This document shows, piece after piece, positions 63,502 through 64,000 of a stretch of 64,000 bases of DNA. Every line of letters begins with the position of its first letter. The stretch's first letter is position 1. A model generated the notes under the pieces. The model worked only from the letters and a program-made list of their open reading frames with translations. It ran no database searches and was not told where the DNA came from. The DNA comes from Candidatus Obscuribacterales bacterium (lineage in GTDB: Bacteria > Cyanobacteriota > Vampirovibrionia > Obscuribacterales > Obscuribacteraceae), in the NCBI GenBank assembly GCA_031292355.1, contig JARLHI010000048.1:372001-436000 (forward strand), in the 5' to 3' direction. Both the position numbers and the translations under genes were made by a program.

Positions 63502-64000
63502 TTAATTCCATTTACTTTTGCACTCGATCAGCACCGCTAATTGAGCGTAATAAACATAAGCGTGCATCTTCACCTGAAATAACTGCCCGAGTTCCTGAGC
63601 GTATTCGAGAAGCTGCTTAGAATGATGTTTAGTTTGCTTTTCGAGGTCTTTTGACTCAATATGATCTGTTTTAAAGTCAATCAATTGCCACTGTCCGTGC
63701 TCATCTTCAATGAGCAAATCGGGACGGCGGTTTTCTGCTTCTTCGTCACTGAGCATAACGTAGGGAATTTCGTGTAAGCGACGTCTGGCTTGCTTGACGA
63801 TATCAAAAAGCTTACTCTTATAGAACAATTCAAGCAAACGTTTGCCTTCTTCAGCCAGATAGCTGAGATTGTAGGACGTAGGAATTATGTCGTGTTGAGC
63901 GAAAGCCAAATCTTCGATTTCAGACTCAGTCAAAAAACGCCCGCTTGGTGGTAAATGTTCCATCAAGGCATGGAAGAACGTGCCCATCGCTGTAGCCGTA
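63502..64000 (-). CDS. C-terminal PD-(D/E)XK nuclease domain of an AddA/UvrD-like helicase-nuclease (partial)
   Basis: At least 165 codons, open past the right edge. The segment GTFFHALMEHL matches the conserved G-x-x-x-H motif that opens the AddA/RecB-type nuclease domain. RRPDLLIEDEHGQWQLIDFKTD gives the catalytic Asp and the D-x-K, and HSKQLLEYAQELGQLF the QxxxY motif. The product is probably the C-terminus of an AddA-type subunit for double-strand break processing. The helicase part lies outside the window. Confidence 0.85.
   Translation of the reverse strand, partial: TATAMGTFFHALMEHLPPSGRFLTESEIEDLAFAQHDIIPTSYNLSYLAEEGKRLLELFYKSKLFDIVKQARRRLHEIPYVMLSDEEAENRRPDLLIEDEHGQWQLIDFKTDHIESKDLEKQTKHHSKQLLEYAQELGQLFQVKMHAYVYYAQLAVLIECKSKWN

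Noticed and set aside
1..64000. Prophage, insertion sequence or defence island
   Set aside because: No transposase, integrase, phage structural, restriction or toxin-antitoxin gene was recognised on either strand.

Overview
The window looks like a chromosomal segment of a non-model Gram-negative-type bacterium with roughly balanced base composition. It is rich in tetratricopeptide (TPR) proteins with signal peptides and has many overlapping genes. The mix suggests a deep-branching non-photosynthetic relative of Cyanobacteria (Melainabacteria/Vampirovibrionia, Obscuribacterales-like): a cyanobacteria-style cobalamin gene set, an MGDG-synthase-like glycosyltransferase, a YqeG-like phosphatase and many TPR proteins. 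This placement is inference; there is no rRNA gene to confirm it. No tRNA, rRNA, CRISPR array, transposase or phage gene was seen.

Layout. 1-12.3 kb: a TIGR01777-type oxidoreductase cut by the left edge, a kinesin-light-chain-like TPR protein, a large hybrid sensor kinase with two receiver domains, a single-domain receiver, a secreted TPR protein and MutS. 12.5-20.6 kb: a secreted Lys-rich protein followed by a Roadblock/LC7 protein, then UppS, a YqeG-like HAD phosphatase, another TPR protein, and a lipid-related group (alpha/beta hydrolase, MGDG-synthase-like glycosyltransferase, exported lipase-like protein).

20.6-38.3 kb: the centrepiece, a 14-gene minus-strand operon headed by a cobalamin riboswitch. 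Its order is cobN, a ChlI-ChlD-type chelatase, cobA, cbiE, cbiX-cbiC fusion, cbiD, cobI, cobM, cbiG, cobJ-cobK fusion, a CobW-like GTPase, cobO, cobB, and a small emfourin-like protein. Genes overlap or lie 0-30 bases apart. The oxygen-dependent enzymes CobG and CobF are absent and CbiG/CbiD are present, so the ring is probably built by the early-cobalt route, yet CobN-type and CbiX-type chelatases coexist. A second locus at 43.8-47.4 kb adds cobQ, cbiB and a CobC/CobD-type aminotransferase. CbiT, CobS, CobU and lower-ligand genes are not in the window.

38.3-43.7 kb: a small membrane protein that may be frameshifted, an SDR/DUF2867 protein and a 1,004-residue Gly/Ser/Cys repeat protein that is probably secreted. 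47.4-50 kb: a divergent OmpR-type regulator and sensor kinase. 50-58.6 kb: a His-rich protein with a CHAP-like C-terminus, TPR proteins, a TonB-C-like protein, a thioredoxin-like protein, an MBOAT acyltransferase, a GNAT acetyltransferase, a secreted alpha/beta hydrolase and a stand-alone Clp N-domain protein. 58.6-63 kb: a tandem duplication of a two-gene cassette (polytopic membrane protein plus small one-TM protein). The right edge holds two small proteins and the C-terminal nuclease part of an AddA/UvrD-like helicase-nuclease.
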